The notes under the pieces: model-generated | The model's database searches: none | What the model saw: the letters and a program-made list of their open reading frames with translations, nothing else | Told to the model about the DNA's origin: nothing | Position numbers and translations under genes: made by a program | Shown here: positions 8,858 through 18,614 of the stretch, piece by piece | Layout: every line of letters starts with the position of its first letter | How positions within the stretch are numbered: the stretch's first letter is position 1 | From: Nocardia macrotermitis | GTDB taxonomy: Bacteria; Actinomycetota; Actinomycetes; Mycobacteriales; Mycobacteriaceae | Reading direction: 5' to 3' | NCBI RefSeq assembly: GCF_009604405.1 | Contig: NZ_WEGK01000003.1 | Location: forward strand, 62,001 to 126,000 | DNA length: 64,000 nt

Positions 8858-9193
8858 TTACCGTTCCACGAAGCCCGAGAGCTCACCCTGGGCGGCACCC
8901 CAGTCTTCCACAACCGTATCCACCCGACCCGGGGTTGTGTCCGACCGGAGCAGGGCCAGCAGTTTCTCGCAGTGTTCCCGCGGGCCCTCCGCGATGACGT
9001 GCACGCGGCCGTCGGCGGTGTTGCGGGCGTAGCCGACCAGGCCCAGTTCCAGTGCGCGCGAACGGGTCCACCAGCGGAAACCGACGCCCTGGACGCGGCC
9101 GTGCACCCAGGCGACGAGGCGGACGTCGGCGCTGGTGTCCGGTTGCCGCGCGGCCTCGGCGGGCGTGTCCGGTCGTGCCGCCGGAGTGCTCAC
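8858..9193 (-). CDS. acyP: Acylphosphatase
   Basis: A 111-residue protein containing the small acylphosphatase fold: [20 protein letters not shown] (phosphate-binding GRVQGVGFR with catalytic Arg) and [20 protein letters not shown] (catalytic Asn). It hydrolyses acyl phosphates such as carbamoyl or acetyl phosphate. An ~27-residue Pro/Ala/Thr-rich N-terminal tail precedes the domain. GTG at 9193 overlaps the OsmC stop by four bases (GTGA), and 25 bases separate it from the YgiB-like gene. In mycobacteria acyP lies next to smc; here it is 20 kb away and on the other strand. Confidence 0.92.
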   Translation of the reverse strand: MSTPAARPDTPAEAARQPDTSADVRLVAWVHGRVQGVGFRWWTRSRALELGLVGYARNTADGRVHVIAEGPREHCEKLLALLRSDTTPGRVDTVVEDWGAAQGELSGFVER

Positions 9194-9654
9194 GAATCGA
9201 CCTGGAAAGACAGGTTGACCTGGGAGCCCGCCTTGAGCGTGCGACCGACGGTGCACACCTTGTCGATGGCGCGCTGCACGGTGACCAGCAGACGTTCGCG
9301 TCCGGCCTCGTCCAGTTCGGACAGGTCGAGTTCGACGAGCTCGTTCAGCTCCGGGTACACCTCGCTCTCGCGGTCGGCGTCGCCGGAGACGCGGATGGTG
9401 ACGTCGTAGTTCTCGCCCAGCCGATTCGACAGCGGGAAGTCCGAACTCATCCCCGTGCACGCGGCCAACGCGATCTTGAGCAGCTCACCGGGGGTGAACA
9501 CACCCGGCACGCCGTCCGAGCCGATCAGCACCTCGGCCCCGCGCGAACTGCGTCCGGTGTACCGCCGCGTCCCGGTGCGCTCGACCCACAGCGAGGTCGG
9601 GGTCTTGCCCGCACCCGGGGTTGCCGCGGCAGTGCTCGAAGTCTGTTCAGCCAT
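9190..9654 (-). CDS. OsmC/Ohr family protein
   Basis: A 154-residue protein of the OsmC family (peroxide- or organic-hydroperoxide-related thiol peroxidases). The fold is recognised from [40 protein letters not shown] (the helix carrying the first redox Cys), the Asp/Arg-rich [11 protein letters not shown] strand and [21 protein letters not shown], which supplies the second Cys. Both cysteines are present, so peroxidase chemistry is possible. It heads a run OsmC-acyP-YgiB-like-YgiC-like with four-base or near-zero junctions, and it matches the mycobacterial neighbour of acyP and fpg. Confidence 0.88.
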   Translation of the reverse strand: MAEQTSSTAAATPGAGKTPTSLWVERTGTRRYTGRSSRGAEVLIGSDGVPGVFTPGELLKIALAACTGMSSDFPLSNRLGENYDVTIRVSGDADRESEVYPELNELVELDLSELDEAGRERLLVTVQRAIDKVCTVGRTLKAGSQVNLSFQVDS

Positions 9655-9991
9655 ACCTCAATCGTGCCATCAGGTTCGTAGTGCCGGCATTCGACTCTGG
9701 AGTTAGCCGCACCACCCCGAAGCACCCGTTCCGCCAACCCTCGATAACGCCGACAGCAAGGTCACCCAGTTCCGTCAACCATCGACAACGCCAACTCCGA
9801 GGTCAGCCAGTTCCGCCAGCTCCGAATAACGCCGACTGCAAGGGTCGGGGCCCGGGTCGATTCTGGACTGACGGAGCGGGGGAGCGAAGCGGAGGAGCGG
9901 AGGAGGGAAGAATCGAGCCTCAGGGGGCCCCGACCCGCCGGAGCGGAGCGGAGGCCAAAAATACAGTCCCGCCGGAGCGGAGCGGAGGCAA
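9655..9991. repeat. Non-coding gap with 41-base tandem repeats and GGAGCGGAGCGGAGG repeats
   Basis: A 337-base stretch between OsmC and kdpE with no convincing gene. Positions 9729-9850 hold three imperfect 41-base units, each beginning TTCCG(C/T)CA and containing (T/A)AACGCC(G/A)AC, at 9729, 9770 and 9811. From ~9880 purine-rich GGAGCGGAGGAG motifs follow, with the 19-base GCCGGAGCGGAGCGGAGGC appearing twice, near 9949 and 9971. Reading frames that cross this region have translations without family features. No function is assigned. Confidence 0.7.
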
Positions 9992-10759
9992 TCAGACACT
10001 GAAGCGGTAGCCCATGCCTGCTTCGGTCAGTAGGTGCTTGGGGTGGGACGGGTCGTCCTCGAGTTTGCGGCGGAGTTGGGCGAGATAGACACGGAGGTAA
10101 TGGGTTTCGGTGGCGTAGGACGGGCCCCAGACCTCGCGCAGGAGTTCGCGGCGGCCGACGAGTTTGCCCTGGTTGCGGACGAGCATTTCCAGCACGCCCC
10201 ATTCGGTGGGGGTCAGGTGGACGTCGCCACCGTGTTTGACGACCTTCTTCGCCGAGAGGTCCACGGTGAACGAGGACGTCTCCACGATCGGATCGATCCC
10301 CTCGGTGGCGGTCGCGCCGCGCCGGACCGCGGCCCGCAGCCGCGCCAGCAACTCGTCCATGCCGAAGGGTTTGGTGACGTAGTCGTCGGCGCCGGCGTCC
10401 AGCGCCTCGACCTTGTCCGCGGAGTCGGTGCGCGCGGACAGCACGATCACCGGGGCGGTACTCCAGCCGCGCAGACCGGCCAGCACGTCGATACCGTCCA
10501 TATCGGGCAGGCCCAGGTCCAGCACCACCACGTCGGGGTGTTTCTCCGCCGCCGCCCGCAGCGCCGCGGCGCCGGTCGCGGCGGTGATCACCTCGTATCC
10601 GCGCACCGACAGGTTGATCCGCAGTGCGCGCAGGATCTGCGGTTCGTCGTCCACCACAAGGACTTTCGTCGATGCGGCGCCGGTCTGATCGCGGTCGCGG
10701 ATTCCGCTCTGGGGGCGTGCGGGACGCTCCCCGTCGTTCGTGCTCGCCGGTATCGTCAC
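9992..10759 (-). CDS. kdpE: KDP operon response regulator KdpE
   Basis: OmpR/PhoB-class DNA-binding response regulator, 255 residues. The receiver domain starts at about residue 31 (KVLVVDDEPQILRALRINL), with phospho-acceptor Asp in VVVLDLGLPDMDG, the conserved Thr/Ser in VIVLSAR and Lys in DDYVTKPFGMDELLARLRA. The winged-helix domain ends TEWGVLEMLVRNQGKLVGRR ... YLRVYLAQLRRKLE ... LLTEAGMGYRF. A non-conserved 30-residue N-terminal tail is present. It overlaps kdpD by four bases, so kinase and regulator are co-translated. It is expected to activate the divergent kdp structural genes under K+ limitation or osmotic upshift. Confidence 0.95.
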   Translation of the reverse strand: MTIPASTNDGERPARPQSGIRDRDQTGAASTKVLVVDDEPQILRALRINLSVRGYEVITAATGAAALRAAAEKHPDVVVLDLGLPDMDGIDVLAGLRGWSTAPVIVLSARTDSADKVEALDAGADDYVTKPFGMDELLARLRAAVRRGATATEGIDPIVETSSFTVDLSAKKVVKHGGDVHLTPTEWGVLEMLVRNQGKLVGRRELLREVWGPSYATETHYLRVYLAQLRRKLEDDPSHPKHLLTEAGMGYRFSV

Positions 10760-13299
10760 CCGATCTCCTCCTCTTGTCGCACCGCCGGAACGGCCGGTAG
10801 GTCGATGACCACGGTCAGGCCGCCGCCGGGGGTCGGCTCGGCGTGCACGCTGCCGCCCATCGCCTCGACGAAGCCGCGCACCACCGACAGGCCCAGGCCG
10901 ACGCCGGTGGAGTTGTCCCGGTCGCCGAGCCGCTGGAACGGTTCGAACAACTGATCCTCCAGCCCGGCCGGAATCCCGGGACCGTGGTCGACGACCGTCA
11001 GCGAGATCCGGTCCCGGGTCTGCTCGGCGGTGACCCGGATCGGAGTATCGGGCGGGGAGTAGCGCAGGGCGTTGTCGATCAGATTGGCCAGGACGCGATC
11101 GAGCAGACCGCTGTCGGTGAGCGCCTCGACGTCGCCGACCTCGACCTTCACCCGGTCGTGCACCGCGCGGCGCAAACCGCGCGTGCCCATGCCGACGCCG
11201 ACGACCGCGCGGTTCACCACCTCTTCCAGATACACCGGTTTGAGCCGGGGCGTGACCACCCCGACGGCCAGCCGCGAGGAATCCAGCAGATTGCCGACCA
11301 ACCCGGTGAGCTGATCGACCGATTCCTCGACGGTTTCCAGCAGTTCGGCGGTGTCCTCGGGGGAGAACTCCACGTCATCGCTGCGCAGACTGGACACCGC
11401 GGCCTTGGCGGCGGCCAGCGGGGTGCGCAGATCGTGACTCACCGCCGAGAGCAGTGCGCGACGCAACCGATCGGCCTCCATCACCCCGGCCGCGGCCTGC
11501 GCCTCCTGCGCGAGCCGGCGCTGGCGGACCAGCCCGGCGGCCTGATTGGCGACCGCGCCCAGCACCACGCGATCGGCGGGCGTGAGGGAGCGGCCGTTGA
11601 GCAGCAGCCAGTGCCGATCGTCACCGGCCTCGATGGCGGTGTCGGCGTCGGTCACCCGGCGCGCGGGATCGCTTCCGACACAGGCGATCACGTCGTCGTC
11701 GGTGACCAGCGCGACCGCGCTCTGCCCGTACGTCTCGCGGGCGTGCTCGAGCAGATCGGGCAGATCCGCGCCGTGCAGCACCGCGCCCGCGAACAGCGTC
11801 AGCAGTTCGGCCTGCCGCGAGGCTGTGCGTGCCTCGGCGGCCCGCCGTTTGGAGATGTCGACCAGCGCGGCCACCGCCACCGCGACGATCGCCATCACCA
11901 CGATGTTGAGGATGTTGCTCAGCTCGGAGATGGTCAGGCTGTAGCGGGGGGAGACGAAGAACCAGTTCAGCAGCAGCCCGCCCAGCACCGCGGACAGCGA
12001 GGCCGGCGCCACGCCGCCCAGCAGCGACACCGCGATCACGCCGACGAAGAACAGCGCGCTCTGCCCGGCCAGATCCTGCGGCGAATCCAGTAGGTAGAAG
12101 CAGATCGCCGTGATCAGCGCGGGTACCAGCAGCGCCGCGAGCCAGGCGGACAGCGTGCGTTCCGGCGGCAGCATCGAGGACCAGCGAAATCCTCGATTGG
12201 ACTCCTCGTGGGTGACCATGTGGACATCGATCTTGCCGGACAGTTGCACCACGGTCGAGCCGATGCCCTCGTCCAGCATCCGCGCCCAGCGCGAGCGTCG
12301 GGAGGTGCCCAGCACCAGCTGCGTCGCGTTGACTCCGCGCGCGAAATCCAGCAGGGCGCTGGGCACGTCCTCGCCGGTCACGGTGTGCAGGCTCGCGCCC
12401 AGGCCGGTGGCCAGCTCACGCAACCGGTTCAGCCGTTGGGTGGACACCCCGGCCAGCCCGTCGCCGCGCACCACGTGCACCACGATCAGATCGGCACTGG
12501 ACTTGGTGGCGATGCGGCTCGCGCGGCGCACGATGGTCTCGGATTCGGGGCCGCCGGTCACCGCCACGATGACGCGCTCGCGGGCCTCCCAGGTGTCGGT
12601 GATGCTGTGGTCCTCGCGATATTTCGCCAGTGCCGCGTCGACCTGGTCGGCCAGCCACAGCAGCGCCAATTCCCTTAGCGCGGTGAGGTTTCCGGGACGG
12701 AAGTAGTTGCGCAGCGCCGCGTCGACCTTGTCGGCGGCGTAGACGTTGCCGTGGGAGAGCCTGCGCCGCAACGCTTCCGGGGTGATGTCGACCAGCTCGA
12801 CCTGATCCGCGCCGCGAACCACCCAGTCCGGCACGGTTTCCCGCTGCACCACGCCGGTGATCTGTTCGACGACGTCGTTGAGGCTCTCCAGGTGTTGCAC
12901 GTTGACCGTGGAGATCACATCGATGCCGGCGGCGAGCAATTCGTGCACGTCCTGCCAGCGTTTGCCGTTCTTCGAGCCGGGCACGTTGGTGTGCGCGAGT
13001 TCGTCGACCAGCACCACGGCGGGCGCGCGCCGCAGCACGGCATCGACGTCGAGTTCGGGCAGCGTCGCGCCGCGATACGACATCTCCTTGGTGGGAATGC
13101 GTTCGATGCCCTCGAGCAGTGCGGCGGTCTTGGCTCGCTGATGCGTCTCGACCACCGCGGCCACCACATCGCGGCCGCGATCCAGCCGCCGATGCGCCTC
13201 ACCGAGCATGGCGAAGGTCTTGCCCACCCCGGGGGCGGCACCGAGGTAGATGCGCAGTCGACCGCGTCTCACGCGTCCATCATCTCGCGTGGAAACCAT
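10756..13299 (-). CDS. kdpD: Osmosensitive K+ channel histidine kinase KdpD
   Basis: An 847-residue membrane sensor kinase for K+ and turgor. In order: KdpD domain with Walker A GAAPGVGKTFAML at about residue 22 and VDELAHTNVPGSKNGKRWQD; a universal-stress-protein-like domain (VIVAVTGGPESETIVRRASR); four closely spaced membrane helices with little outside loop (residues ~420-520); a short GAF-like linker; HisKA with H-box SAVSHDLRTPLAAA; and HATPase motifs (ANLIDNALRYSPP, DHGPGIPAG, STGVGLGLSVV). All expected domains are complete. The start MVSTRDDGR at 13299 is chosen over upstream in-frame codons because the sequence before it has no similarity. Confidence 0.96.
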   Translation of the reverse strand: MVSTRDDGRVRRGRLRIYLGAAPGVGKTFAMLGEAHRRLDRGRDVVAAVVETHQRAKTAALLEGIERIPTKEMSYRGATLPELDVDAVLRRAPAVVLVDELAHTNVPGSKNGKRWQDVHELLAAGIDVISTVNVQHLESLNDVVEQITGVVQRETVPDWVVRGADQVELVDITPEALRRRLSHGNVYAADKVDAALRNYFRPGNLTALRELALLWLADQVDAALAKYREDHSITDTWEARERVIVAVTGGPESETIVRRASRIATKSSADLIVVHVVRGDGLAGVSTQRLNRLRELATGLGASLHTVTGEDVPSALLDFARGVNATQLVLGTSRRSRWARMLDEGIGSTVVQLSGKIDVHMVTHEESNRGFRWSSMLPPERTLSAWLAALLVPALITAICFYLLDSPQDLAGQSALFFVGVIAVSLLGGVAPASLSAVLGGLLLNWFFVSPRYSLTISELSNILNIVVMAIVAVAVAALVDISKRRAAEARTASRQAELLTLFAGAVLHGADLPDLLEHARETYGQSAVALVTDDDVIACVGSDPARRVTDADTAIEAGDDRHWLLLNGRSLTPADRVVLGAVANQAAGLVRQRRLAQEAQAAAGVMEADRLRRALLSAVSHDLRTPLAAAKAAVSSLRSDDVEFSPEDTAELLETVEESVDQLTGLVGNLLDSSRLAVGVVTPRLKPVYLEEVVNRAVVGVGMGTRGLRRAVHDRVKVEVGDVEALTDSGLLDRVLANLIDNALRYSPPDTPIRVTAEQTRDRISLTVVDHGPGIPAGLEDQLFEPFQRLGDRDNSTGVGLGLSVVRGFVEAMGGSVHAEPTPGGGLTVVIDLPAVPAVRQEEEIG

Positions 13300-13628
13300 C
13301 GTGGCTGGTGGGGCGGCCGCGCGGCGTGGTCCGGCATGGAGGTCTCCTCGGGGATGTGAAGGGACGGCCGGGAGAAGGGTGCGGCCGGGCCCTCTCTGTC
13401 TACCGTCGCCACACCGGCCGACCCGCGCCTTGACGCTTTCTTTACGGCTCCGACCTGGACCTTTACGCCCTTCGACCGGCACCCCGAAACGCCCGTGTAA
13501 ATGACCCGTCAAGGCCACCGTCGCGGGCGCTAAGAAGCCGTCAAGGACCTCGTGGAGGGGGTGTTCGCCGCGCTTGACTCGCATTCGGCGCACTCGTGTA
13601 CGCCGCTGGTCCAAGAAAGGTTCGACCC
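13300..13628. promoter_or_regulatory. kdpDE / kdp structural gene divergent control region with direct repeats
   Basis: A 329-base divergent region. Two pairs of direct repeats stand out: TTTACG at 13441 and 13462 (21 bases apart, two helical turns) and CGTCAAGG at 13507 and 13539 (32 bases apart, three turns). Spacing in whole turns is what OmpR-class regulators such as KdpE use. A candidate promoter TTGACT-17 bases-TGTACG lies at 13574-13602 (the -10 is weak), followed by AAGAAAGG eight bases before the first small ORF. The assignment to KdpE is inference. Confidence 0.55.
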
Positions 13629-13712
13629 ATGTCTGTCGTGGTGTTCACGGTTGTGACCGTGGCGATCTTCGCCCTGCTCGGGCTCATCCAACGGGGAGTC
13701 GAACGGCTGTGA
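13629..13712 (+). CDS. 27-residue single-span membrane peptide at the head of the kdp operon
   Basis: A small ORF, ATG to TGA, with a good ribosome-binding site (AAGAAAGG, eight bases upstream). It encodes a very hydrophobic helix flanked by an Arg/Glu tail (residues 1-20 MSVVVFTVVTVAIFALLGLI, then QRGVERL). Its stop overlaps the GTG start of kdpF (GTGA), so it is translationally coupled. Similar short membrane ORFs before kdpF occur in other bacteria and are usually left unannotated. It may be an additional small subunit or a translation leader; function unproven. Confidence 0.65.
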   Translation: MSVVVFTVVTVAIFALLGLIQRGVERL

Positions 13713-13795
13713 CGGAGAACATCATCGGTCTCGTCCTGGCCGTCGGAATCGCGATCTACCTGGTCGCGTCGCTGCTGTACCCGGAAAGGTTCTAG
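13709..13795 (+). CDS. kdpF: K+-transporting ATPase small subunit KdpF
   Basis: A 28-residue single-span peptide reading MTENIIGLVLAVGIAIYLVA followed by SLLYPERF. The N-terminal 'NIIGL' and the C-terminal 'LLYPE(R/K)F' are diagnostic for KdpF, which binds between KdpA and KdpB and stabilises the pump. The GTG start overlaps the preceding small ORF, and the stop TAG abuts the GTG of kdpA directly. Confidence 0.93.
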   Translation: MTENIIGLVLAVGIAIYLVASLLYPERF

Positions 13796-15469
13796 GTGGA
13801 CACCACAACCGCGGGGATCGTGTTCATCGCGGCCCTCGTCATCGCGCTCGCCGTGGTCCACGTACCACTCGGCGACTACATGTACCGAGTTTTCGCCCGG
13901 GACAAGCACTCTCGCGCCGAACGCGTCATCTACCGCCTCATCGGCGTACAACCCGGCGTCGAGCAGACCTGGGGGATCTACGCCCGCAGCGTGCTGGCCT
14001 TCTCGGCGGTCAGTGTGCTGTTCCTGTTCTTCCTGCAGCTGTCGCAGGGCCGCCTGCCGCTGCATCCGCACGATCCGGGCACGCCGATGACCGGAAGTCT
14101 GGCCTGGAACACCGCCATCAGCTTCGTGACCAACACCAACTGGCAGAACTATGCCGGCGAGTCCACGATGGGGCACGTCGTGCAGATGTGCGGGCTGGCG
14201 GTGCAGAACTTCGTCTCCGCCGCGGTGGGCATCGCGGTGGCGGTCGCGCTGGTGCGCGGGTTCGCCCGGCATCGCACCGGTGAGCTGGGGAATTTCTGGG
14301 TTGATCTCGTGCGGGGGACCATCCGGATTCTGCTGCCGCTCTCGTTCGTGTTCGCGATCGTGCTGATCTCCGGCGGTGTGATCGAGAACTTCCACCTGTT
14401 CTCGCAGACCGCGACCACCGTCGCCGACACCGGTGCGCAGACGCTGCCGGGCGGCCCGGTGGCCAGCCAGGAGGCCATCAAGCTGCTGGGTACCAACGGT
14501 GGCGGATTCTTCAACGTGAACTCCGCGCATCCGTTCGAGAACCCCACGGCCTGGACGAATTTCGTGGAGATCTTCCTGCTGCTGGTGATCGGTTTCTCGC
14601 TGCCGCGCACCTTCGGGCGGATGGTCGGGAGCAAGAAGCAGGGGTTCGCGATCGTCTCGGTGATGGCGACGCTGGCGTTGTTCAGCACCATCCTGACCAA
14701 CTTCTTCCAGCTGCATCACCACGGCACCGTGCCGACGGCGGTCGGGGCGGCCCTGGAAGGGGTCGAAACCCGTTTCGGCGTAGCGGATTCCGCGACGTTC
14801 GCCAGCGCGACGACGCTGACCTCGACCGGTGCGGTGGATTCCGCGCACGATTCGATGACCAGTACCGGCGGGCTGATGGCGATGTTCAACATGCAGCTGG
14901 GTGAGGTCGCGCCGGGTGGTACCGGTTCGGGTCTGTACGGCATGTTGATCCTGGCGGTGATCACCGTGTTCATCGCCGGGCTGATGGTCGGGCGCACCCC
15001 GGAATACCTCGGCAAGAAGATCACGCCGCGCGAAATCAAGCTTGCCGCAGCCTATTTCCTGGTCACCCCGCTGATCGTGCTGACCGGTACGGCCGCGGCG
15101 ATGGCCCTGCCCGGGGAACGCGCCGCGATGGCCAACAGCGGACCGCACGGGCTCTCGGAAGTGTTGTACGCCTTCACCTCCGCGGCCAACAACAACGGTT
15201 CGGCCTTCGCGGGGCTGAGCGCGAACACCACGTGGTGGAACACCGCGTTGGGCCTGGCCATGGTGTTCGGCCGTTTCGTGCCGATCATCTTCGCCCTCGC
15301 GCTGGCCGGATCCCTTGCCGCGCAGGGCCGTACGCCCGAATCGGACGGCACGTTGCCCACCCATCGGCCGCTGTTCGTCGGCATGGTCGCCGGGGTGACG
15401 ATCATCCTGGTCGCCCTCACCTTCCTGCCCGCGCTGGCGCTCGGGCCGCTCGCCGAAGGAATTCATTGA
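13796..15469 (+). CDS. kdpA: K+-transporting ATPase K+-binding subunit KdpA
   Basis: Channel-like subunit of the high-affinity K+ pump, 557 residues with about ten membrane spans. The four filter-type loops are visible: [40 protein letters not shown], the [18 protein letters not shown] loop and [11 protein letters not shown]. Full length for the family. The GTG start directly follows kdpF, and the stop overlaps the kdpB start by one base (TGATG). Confidence 0.98.
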   Translation: MDTTTAGIVFIAALVIALAVVHVPLGDYMYRVFARDKHSRAERVIYRLIGVQPGVEQTWGIYARSVLAFSAVSVLFLFFLQLSQGRLPLHPHDPGTPMTGSLAWNTAISFVTNTNWQNYAGESTMGHVVQMCGLAVQNFVSAAVGIAVAVALVRGFARHRTGELGNFWVDLVRGTIRILLPLSFVFAIVLISGGVIENFHLFSQTATTVADTGAQTLPGGPVASQEAIKLLGTNGGGFFNVNSAHPFENPTAWTNFVEIFLLLVIGFSLPRTFGRMVGSKKQGFAIVSVMATLALFSTILTNFFQLHHHGTVPTAVGAALEGVETRFGVADSATFASATTLTSTGAVDSAHDSMTSTGGLMAMFNMQLGEVAPGGTGSGLYGMLILAVITVFIAGLMVGRTPEYLGKKITPREIKLAAAYFLVTPLIVLTGTAAAMALPGERAAMANSGPHGLSEVLYAFTSAANNNGSAFAGLSANTTWWNTALGLAMVFGRFVPIIFALALAGSLAAQGRTPESDGTLPTHRPLFVGMVAGVTIILVALTFLPALALGPLAEGIH

Positions 15470-17628
15470 TGACCACTCCCACCATCGATCAGAGTGCGGC
15501 CCCCGCGCCGCAGGAAACCGTGCAGGACAACAAGTCTCGGGTGTCGGCGGGCCTGTTCGACCCGAAGATGCTGCTGAAGTCGCTGCCGGACGCGGTGCGC
15601 AAACTGGATCCGCGCACGCTGTGGCGCAATCCGGTGATGTTGATCGTCGAGATCGGCGCGGTGTGGACCACCGTGCTGGCCCTGGCCCATCCGACGTTCT
15701 TCGCCTGGGCGATCGTCGTATGGCTCTGGCTCACAGTACTTTTCGCGAATCTCGCCGAGGCGGTCGCGGAGGGACGCGGTAAGGCGCAGGCCGATACGTT
15801 GCGAAAGGCCAAGACCGACACCGTCGCTCGGCGGCTGGTGGACTGGTCGCCGGGCGCGCGGGTGGTCGAGGAGAGCGTCCCGGCGCCGGAGTTGCAGCGC
15901 GGCGACGTGGTCGTGGTCGAGGCCGGACAGGTCATCCCCGGTGACGGCGATGTCGTGGAAGGCATTGCGTCCGTTGATGAATCGGCCATCACCGGGGAAT
16001 CCGCGCCGGTGATCCGGGAGTCCGGCGGCGACCGTTCCGCGGTGACCGGCGGTACCACGGTGCTCTCGGACCGGATCGTCGTGCGCATCACCCAGGAGCC
16101 GGGCGGTTCGTTCATCGACAAGATGATCGCGCTGGTCGAGGGCGCGAGCCGGCAGAAGACGCCGAACGAGATCGCGCTGAACATCCTGCTGGCCGCGTTG
16201 ACGATCATCTTCGTCTTCGCCGTCGCGACCCTGCAGCCGCTGGCGATCTTCGCCAAGGCGAACAACCCCGGCGTCGCGGACAATCAGACGCTCGACGTCA
16301 ACGGCGTCACCGGAATCGTCATGGTGTCGCTGCTGGTCTGCCTGATCCCGACGACGATCGGCGCGCTGCTCTCGGCCATCGGCATCGCCGGGATGGACCG
16401 GCTCGTGCAACGCAACGTGCTGGCCATGTCCGGGCGCGCGGTCGAGGCCGCGGGCGATGTGAACACCCTGCTGCTGGACAAGACCGGCACCATCACCCTC
16501 GGCAATCGTCAGGCGTCGGACTTCGTGCCGATGCCGGGACTGTCGGCGGACGAATTGGCCGATGCCGCACAGCTTTCCAGCCTCGCCGACGAGACGCCGG
16601 AGGGCCGCTCGATCGTGGTGTACGCGAAGGAGGCGTTCGGTAAGCGCGAGCGCACGGCCGGGGAACTGACCGGCGCGACGTGGGTGGAGTTCACCGCGCA
16701 GACGCGCATGTCGGGCGTGGATCTGTCCGACGGGCATCAGCTGCGCAAGGGTGCGGCCAGCGCGGTCACCGAATGGGTGCGGTCGCAGGGCGGGCAGATT
16801 CCCGCCGAACTCGGCGAGACCGTCGACGGTATCTCCGCCTCGGGCGGTACGCCGCTGGTCGTCGGTGAGGTGCAGAACGGGACGGCCCGGCTGCTGGGCG
16901 TCATCCACCTCGAGGATGTCGTCAAGCAGGGCATGCGCGAACGTTTCGACGAGATGCGCCGGATGGGCATCCGCACGGTCATGATCACCGGCGACAATCC
17001 CTTGACCGCCAAGGCGATTGCCGATGAGGCCGGGGTGGACGACTTCCTCGCCGAAGCCACGCCCGAGGACAAGCTCGCGCTGATCCGCCGCGAACAGGAG
17101 GGCGGCCGGATGGTCGCCATGACCGGTGACGGCACCAACGACGCGCCCGCGCTCGCGCAGGCCGACGTCGGCGTCGCGATGAACACCGGCACCTCGGCGG
17201 CCAAGGAAGCCGGGAACATGGTCGATCTGGATTCGGATCCGACCAAACTGATCGAGATCGTGGAGATCGGTAAGCAGTTGCTGATCACGCGCGGCGCGCT
17301 CACCACGTTCTCGATCGCGAACGACGTCGCCAAGTACTTCGCGATCATCCCGGCGATGTTCGTCTCGCTGTTCCCGGGCCTGGACGTGCTGAACATCATG
17401 CGGCTGCACAGCCCGCAGTCCGCGATCCTGTCCGCGGTCATCTTCAACGCGCTGGTCATCGTCGCGCTGATCCCGCTGGCGTTGCGCGGGGTGGACTATC
17501 GGCCCTCGAGTGCGTCGAAGTTGTTGAGCCGCAACCTTTCCCTATACGGACTCGGCGGCATCGTCGCCCCGTTCATCGGTATCAAGGTGATCGATCTGAT
17601 CATCCAATTCTTCCCCGGGATGTCCTGA
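15469..17628 (+). CDS. kdpB: K+-transporting P-type ATPase catalytic subunit KdpB
   Basis: A 719-residue P-type ATPase that powers KdpA. Visible motifs: the actuator loop [17 protein letters not shown] (TGES), the membrane segment ending [13 protein letters not shown], phosphorylation motif [19 protein letters not shown] (Asp-Lys-Thr-Gly-Thr), the N-domain KGAASAV region, [15 protein letters not shown] and the hinge [21 protein letters not shown]. Length is slightly above the E. coli enzyme because of a longer N-terminus. ATG 15469 overlaps the kdpA stop; its stop overlaps kdpC likewise. Confidence 0.98.
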   Translation: MTTPTIDQSAAPAPQETVQDNKSRVSAGLFDPKMLLKSLPDAVRKLDPRTLWRNPVMLIVEIGAVWTTVLALAHPTFFAWAIVVWLWLTVLFANLAEAVAEGRGKAQADTLRKAKTDTVARRLVDWSPGARVVEESVPAPELQRGDVVVVEAGQVIPGDGDVVEGIASVDESAITGESAPVIRESGGDRSAVTGGTTVLSDRIVVRITQEPGGSFIDKMIALVEGASRQKTPNEIALNILLAALTIIFVFAVATLQPLAIFAKANNPGVADNQTLDVNGVTGIVMVSLLVCLIPTTIGALLSAIGIAGMDRLVQRNVLAMSGRAVEAAGDVNTLLLDKTGTITLGNRQASDFVPMPGLSADELADAAQLSSLADETPEGRSIVVYAKEAFGKRERTAGELTGATWVEFTAQTRMSGVDLSDGHQLRKGAASAVTEWVRSQGGQIPAELGETVDGISASGGTPLVVGEVQNGTARLLGVIHLEDVVKQGMRERFDEMRRMGIRTVMITGDNPLTAKAIADEAGVDDFLAEATPEDKLALIRREQEGGRMVAMTGDGTNDAPALAQADVGVAMNTGTSAAKEAGNMVDLDSDPTKLIEIVEIGKQLLITRGALTTFSIANDVAKYFAIIPAMFVSLFPGLDVLNIMRLHSPQSAILSAVIFNALVIVALIPLALRGVDYRPSSASKLLSRNLSLYGLGGIVAPFIGIKVIDLIIQFFPGMS

Positions 17629-18578
17629 TGCCTATTTTCTCGACACGACAGTCGACCTGGATCCGACAGCATCTCGCGGCCCTGCGCGCGCTGCTGGTCA
17701 TGACGGTGATCCTCGGAATCGCCTATCCGCTGGTGGTTTTCGTGGTCGCGCAGCTGCCCGGCCTGCACGACAAGGCCGAGGGTTCGCTGCTCGAGCAGCA
17801 CGGAAAGGTGGTGGGCAGCAGTCTGATCGGGCAGGCGTTCACCGACGGCAAGGGCACGGCGAAGGCGCAGTACTTCCAGACCCGCCCGTCCAACGCGGCG
17901 CCCGCCGCCGACGCCGCGACCGGGGTCAGCGCGATCCCGGACGGTTACGATCCGGCGAGTTCCACGTTCGGCAACATGGGCCCGGAGAGCATCGTGGACA
18001 CCCTGGACGCGAAGGATCCCAAGGCCGACAAGCTGTCGCTGCTGTCCACGGTGTGTGCGCGCAGTCTCGCGGTGGGTGCGCTGGAGGGCGTGGACGGTAG
18101 CCGGCCGTTCTGCACCTCGGGCGGCGTCGGCGCGGTGCTGGCGGTCGTGGGTCCGCGTGACTCACACGGAAACGTGATCAATCCGACCGCGGTGATCAGC
18201 GTGAACGAGGATTCGCGCACCACGAAGGTCCCGTTCCTGGCGTTCTACGAGGGCGTCGCGGTGCAACTGGCCAAGCCCGGCGAGGACTACTCGGCGGGGC
18301 AGATCATGCCGATCCGGGGTAACGCCTCGGTCGACACGCCCGTGCCCTCCGACGCGGTCACCGCCTCGGCCTCGGGGCTGGATCCGAACATCTCCCCGGC
18401 CTACGCGAATATCCAGGTGTCGCGGGTTGCCAAGGCGCGCGGCATCTCCCGGGATCAGGTGCGCGCGCTGGTCGCCGCGCACACGCAGGGGCGTGATCTC
18501 GGCTTCCTGGGCGAGCCCCGGGTGAACGTCCTGCAACTCGATCTGGATCTGGACGACAGGTACCCGTTCCGGGGCTGA
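17628..18578 (+). CDS. kdpC: K+-transporting ATPase subunit KdpC with long internal insertion
   Basis: Single-span periplasm-type subunit that assists K+ and ATP affinity. The first ~95 residues are standard: membrane helix [29 protein letters not shown], then YFQTRPSNA. The last ~80 residues are also standard: [37 protein letters not shown] and a closing [11 protein letters not shown]. Between them lies about 110 extra residues (roughly 125-237) not expected in the usual ~190-residue KdpC, containing two cysteines and [19 protein letters not shown]. The frame is intact and codon use matches the neighbours, so this is a genuine longer variant, not a frameshift. Start overlaps kdpB by one base. 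Confidence 0.93.
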   Translation: MPIFSTRQSTWIRQHLAALRALLVMTVILGIAYPLVVFVVAQLPGLHDKAEGSLLEQHGKVVGSSLIGQAFTDGKGTAKAQYFQTRPSNAAPAADAATGVSAIPDGYDPASSTFGNMGPESIVDTLDAKDPKADKLSLLSTVCARSLAVGALEGVDGSRPFCTSGGVGAVLAVVGPRDSHGNVINPTAVISVNEDSRTTKVPFLAFYEGVAVQLAKPGEDYSAGQIMPIRGNASVDTPVPSDAVTASASGLDPNISPAYANIQVSRVAKARGISRDQVRALVAAHTQGRDLGFLGEPRVNVLQLDLDLDDRYPFRG

Positions 18579-18614
18579 CCCGCACGCCGCGACGACGGAT
18601 CCCGCTGTGCAACA

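Noticed and set aside
9729-9850. 41-base repeats considered as a CRISPR array
   Set aside because: Units are contiguous and imperfect with no unique spacers, and no cas gene is present.
13541-15466. Open minus-strand frame of 641 codons opposite kdpF and kdpA
   Set aside because: Low-complexity His/Arg/Gln-rich translation and complete overlap with kdpA, whose pore motifs are intact.
15463-17409. Open minus-strand frame of 648 codons opposite kdpB
   Set aside because: Antisense shadow of a P-type ATPase with all motifs present; no ribosome-binding site or domain.
17628-18578. KdpC insertion considered as a frameshift or read-through artefact
   Set aside because: The frame is continuous, codon use matches the flanks and both normal KdpC ends are in the same frame.
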